Assembly (NCBI GenBank): GCA_947044405.1
Contig: CAMRHE010000036.1
Coordinates: forward strand, 930,001 to 994,000
Direction: 5' to 3'
Source of the DNA: Leptodactylus fallax
Taxonomy: Eukaryota; Chordata; Amphibia; Anura; Leptodactylidae
DNA length: 64,000 nucleotides
Numbering within the stretch: the stretch's first letter is position 1; each line of letters starts with the position of its first letter. Below the pieces are notes generated by a model. That model made no database searches and was not told the origin of the DNA. It saw only the letters and a list, made by a program, of their open reading frames with translations. Positions 61,904 through 64,000 of this stretch are shown piece after piece. The translations under genes were made by a program, and so were the position numbers.

Positions 61904-62592
61904 TTATAGCTTATTCCAATAACAGCTAACAAAAATGACAACATATATTCATGTACTTCACAAGCACATGACTAAACACTTCTGCAGGTTCAGTGTAAAA
62001 ACAGTATAAGTTAGCTAGGCATTTCTATAGTCAAATGCCAGATTTATTTTTTTTTAATCCTTAGTTCAAAATCGTCTGAGCTGCCTACACATATGTGCTC
62101 AAAATCTAACTGAACTGTGCTGTTTTTAATGCATTAGATAAAGTGGAACTCTGGTTTGAAACCACCTAAAAATATTATAACAATATATTAAAAAAAAGCA
62201 GTCCAAAAGGCCAATGACTGACTACAGCAGTGGAGTGACAAGGACATAACCACTTCCAGTCTCCCAGTTTTTAACTGCTATGAAAATGGATTTTCATGTG
62301 AGTAAAGTAGATCAATGAGTTGGGTTGCAAAAAGACCAATGCAATGAAATTCATCTGGTATTTTTTTTTTTTTTTTACAATAGTCATGTGAATGTAGCCT
62401 TAGGCTGGCCATAGACAGATTTGTTGTCAGTAGGAAGAAGCCAGCGCCTGGCACCTCTGGCAGCAGTTCATCTTGACGTGAACAAAAGGTTTGGACAACA
62501 TCTGCCATCCAAGGAGAGTAAAACATGGGTTTAAAGCTACAATAGCCTTAAACCTGCATACAAAATACACTCTTCTGAAAACAGATTACAGG

Positions 62593-62930
62593 AGAGTGGC
62601 ACGCGAGGCTTATTTCCCTGGCACGGCAGCGGAGTCCTCACCCAGCAGTTTCGATCGGACCAAGCACGGCCCCCCCCCCCCGAGTATAATAAGCGGAGCC
62701 CCCGGGGAGGTGATCAAACATAAAAAACACTGTTAACTCACCTTCCCTGGATCCGCAGCCACTGTGTGCTCTTCGGGCGCTTCTGCCTGACGTAAGAGAC
62801 TGCTGACAGGGCCTCAGGGGTCACGTCCGACGTCATTATGCATAATGACGCGACGTGACCCCTGAGACCAAATCAGCGGTCGCTGACGTCAGGGAGAAGC
62901 GCCCACACAGCGGCTGCGGAGCAGGAAAAA
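62593..62930. repeat. Truncated copy of the hAT-like element at 46,718
   Basis: agtggcacgcgaggcttatt and the following cctggcac, cggagtcctc and gggcctcaggggtcac words match 46,749-46,985. It has no recognised termini. Positions 62,811-62,868 form a palindrome of nearly 60 bp (gcctcaggggtcacgtcc and complement) centred on atgcat, with about two mismatches or bulges. Confidence 0.75.
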
Positions 62931-62959
62931 GGGAGTTATGGGTTGTTCACATATGTCCG

Positions 62960-63508
62960 GCGCAGCTGTCAGTTTCCCTCCGGCGTGCTGCACACAAGCC
63001 GGAGGGGAAACTGATGCCAGGACGGATCCCATAGTTTTCTATGGGATCGGTTCTGGCACAAGAGGCATCAGTTCTGGCACCAGATCTGTGCCTCAGCCGG
63101 ATGGAAAAACGTTACCTGCAGCGTTTTTCCATCCGGCTTCCTTAAAATTTCATTAGCGCCGGGTGCTGCCTGAAGATGAATGCGGCATCACCCGGCTTCT
63201 GCACAGTCTATGTACAGTAGTGAAGCCGGTAATTGCCGGCTTCACTACTGTACCTGGGTGAATTGCTCAGGATTGGTTAATGCTATAAAGAAACACTTGG
63301 GTTCATTTTAAAGATGAGAATCTCATCTTTAAAATGATACCAAGATCACCATCACCGCGATTTGCTAGTGAAAACGATGTTCGGCATTGAAATCCCAATG
63401 CAGATATCAATTCCCGACATCGTTTTAACAGTGAATCGCTCTGAATCTGTAAGGTCTATCATGGCGATCTTGGTATCTTTTTAAAGATGAGATTCTCATC
63501 TTTAAAAT
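62960..63508. repeat. Hairpin-dense segment
   Basis: A series of inverted repeats: cagtttccctccggc with its complement (62,970-63,013), atcccatag...ctatgggat (63,027-63,048), agccggatggaaaaacg (63,094-63,139), tacagtagtgaagccgg (63,213-63,252, one mismatch in 40) and cattttaaagatgaga (63,304-63,336, perfect 33). The last recurs inverted at 63,479-63,508 and frames a larger fold. No open frame of note. Confidence 0.8.
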
Positions 63509-63668
63509 GAATCCAGTTGCTTCTTTGTGGCCCTAACAGATCCTTAGAAATGGGGTGTCCCCCCCCTCCTGCCTCAGGCAGCATCTTAGAGCTAAGGAAG
63601 GAGGGGGAGGAGGAGCTGCAGAGACAACGATAAATCATCATTTTCTGTGCATAAGCTGCAGATGACCC

Positions 63669-63688
63669 CGGGGGGGGGGGGGGGGGTA
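63669..63688 (+). repeat. G run
   Basis: A run of about 19 G preceded by cccc. It could form a quadruplex and is a likely site of length variation or assembly error. Confidence 0.9.
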
Positions 63689-63741
63689 GCATGGACTTCT
63701 GTCCAAGTTATCCCCTCTCCTATCAATCAGAGAGTATACTA

Positions 63742-64000
63742 CAGTCATGGGCAAAAGTTTTGAGAATGATACAAATATTAATTTTTACAAAGTCTACTGC
63801 TTCAGTTTTTCTAATGGCAATTTGCATATACTCCAGAATGTTATAAAGAGTGATCAGCTTAACAGCAATTACTTGCAAAGTCAATATTTGCCTAGAAAAT
63901 GAACTTTATCCCCCAAAACACATTTCAACATCATTGCAGCCCTGCCTTAAAAGGACCACCTAACATCGTTTCAGTGATTGCTCCATTAACACAGGTGTGG
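63742..64000 (+). mobile_element. Second DD35E Tc1/mariner copy, cut by the window end
   Basis: Begins ta|cagtcatgggcaaaag and matches 1,495-1,753 with two visible substitutions over 259 bp. The transposase start would lie just past the window. Confidence 0.93.

Overview
This window is eukaryotic nuclear DNA, most likely from an anuran amphibian (frog or toad). The genes have introns with GT-AG splice sites, and the proteins resemble vertebrate families. The intergenic and intronic DNA is packed with element types abundant in frog genomes: Tc1/mariner, TTAA-flanked Kolobok-like and hAT-like MITEs, L2/Rex1-type LINEs and an endogenous retrovirus. The species cannot be named from the sequence. 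Long non-coding stretches are AT-rich.

Three host genes can be read from exons. (1) A minus-strand gene runs from about 34,316 leftward to at least 268 and continues out of the left edge. Seven short exons join in phase and encode 215 readable residues. I do not firmly recognise it; caps2 (calcyphosine 2) is a candidate, mainly because caps2 lies near krr1 in other vertebrates. (2) A plus-strand gene, 39,290-54,775, has six exons and 276 codons and best fits ccdc107, a two-pass membrane protein with a coiled coil. (3) A minus-strand gene, 61,879 leftward to 57,132, is krr1, a KH-domain protein of the small-subunit processome; its first exons lie beyond the right edge. Genes 1 and 2 are divergent and share a 5' region at about 38.7-39.3 kb that carries a perfect RFX X-box palindrome. 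Genes 2 and 3 are convergent.

Most remaining DNA is mobile. From left to right: an intact Tc1/mariner transposon with a DD35E triad (1,495-3,061); a Tc1 inside a Tc1 (3,277-5,710); a 734-bp foldback (5,808-6,541); a frameshifted Tc1 (7,675-9,127); a minisatellite-bearing element (12,858-13,948); a decayed mariner (about 14,340-15,375); a Tc1 (17,286-25,257) split by a young env-less endogenous retrovirus (17,733-24,200) with 454-bp LTRs and a 4-bp target duplication; two copies of another Tc1 (26,440-28,024 and 35,688-37,127); an L2-type LINE (about 29,527-31,078); five TTAA-flanked MITEs; a nested stack in ccdc107 intron 1 (41,208-43,134) and a Tc1 remnant (about 44,375-45,650); two hAT-like elements with 8-bp target duplications (46,297-46,567 and 46,718-47,499); a 724-bp foldback in a krr1 intron; a hairpin-dense segment (62.8-63.5 kb); and the start of a second DD35E copy at 63,742.

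No CRISPR array, operon, rRNA or convincing tRNA gene was seen. The most notable items are the intact DD35E transposon with a near-identical second copy, the X-box divergent promoter, the incompletely identified seven-exon gene, the young retrovirus nested in a Tc1, and several long near-perfect hairpins.
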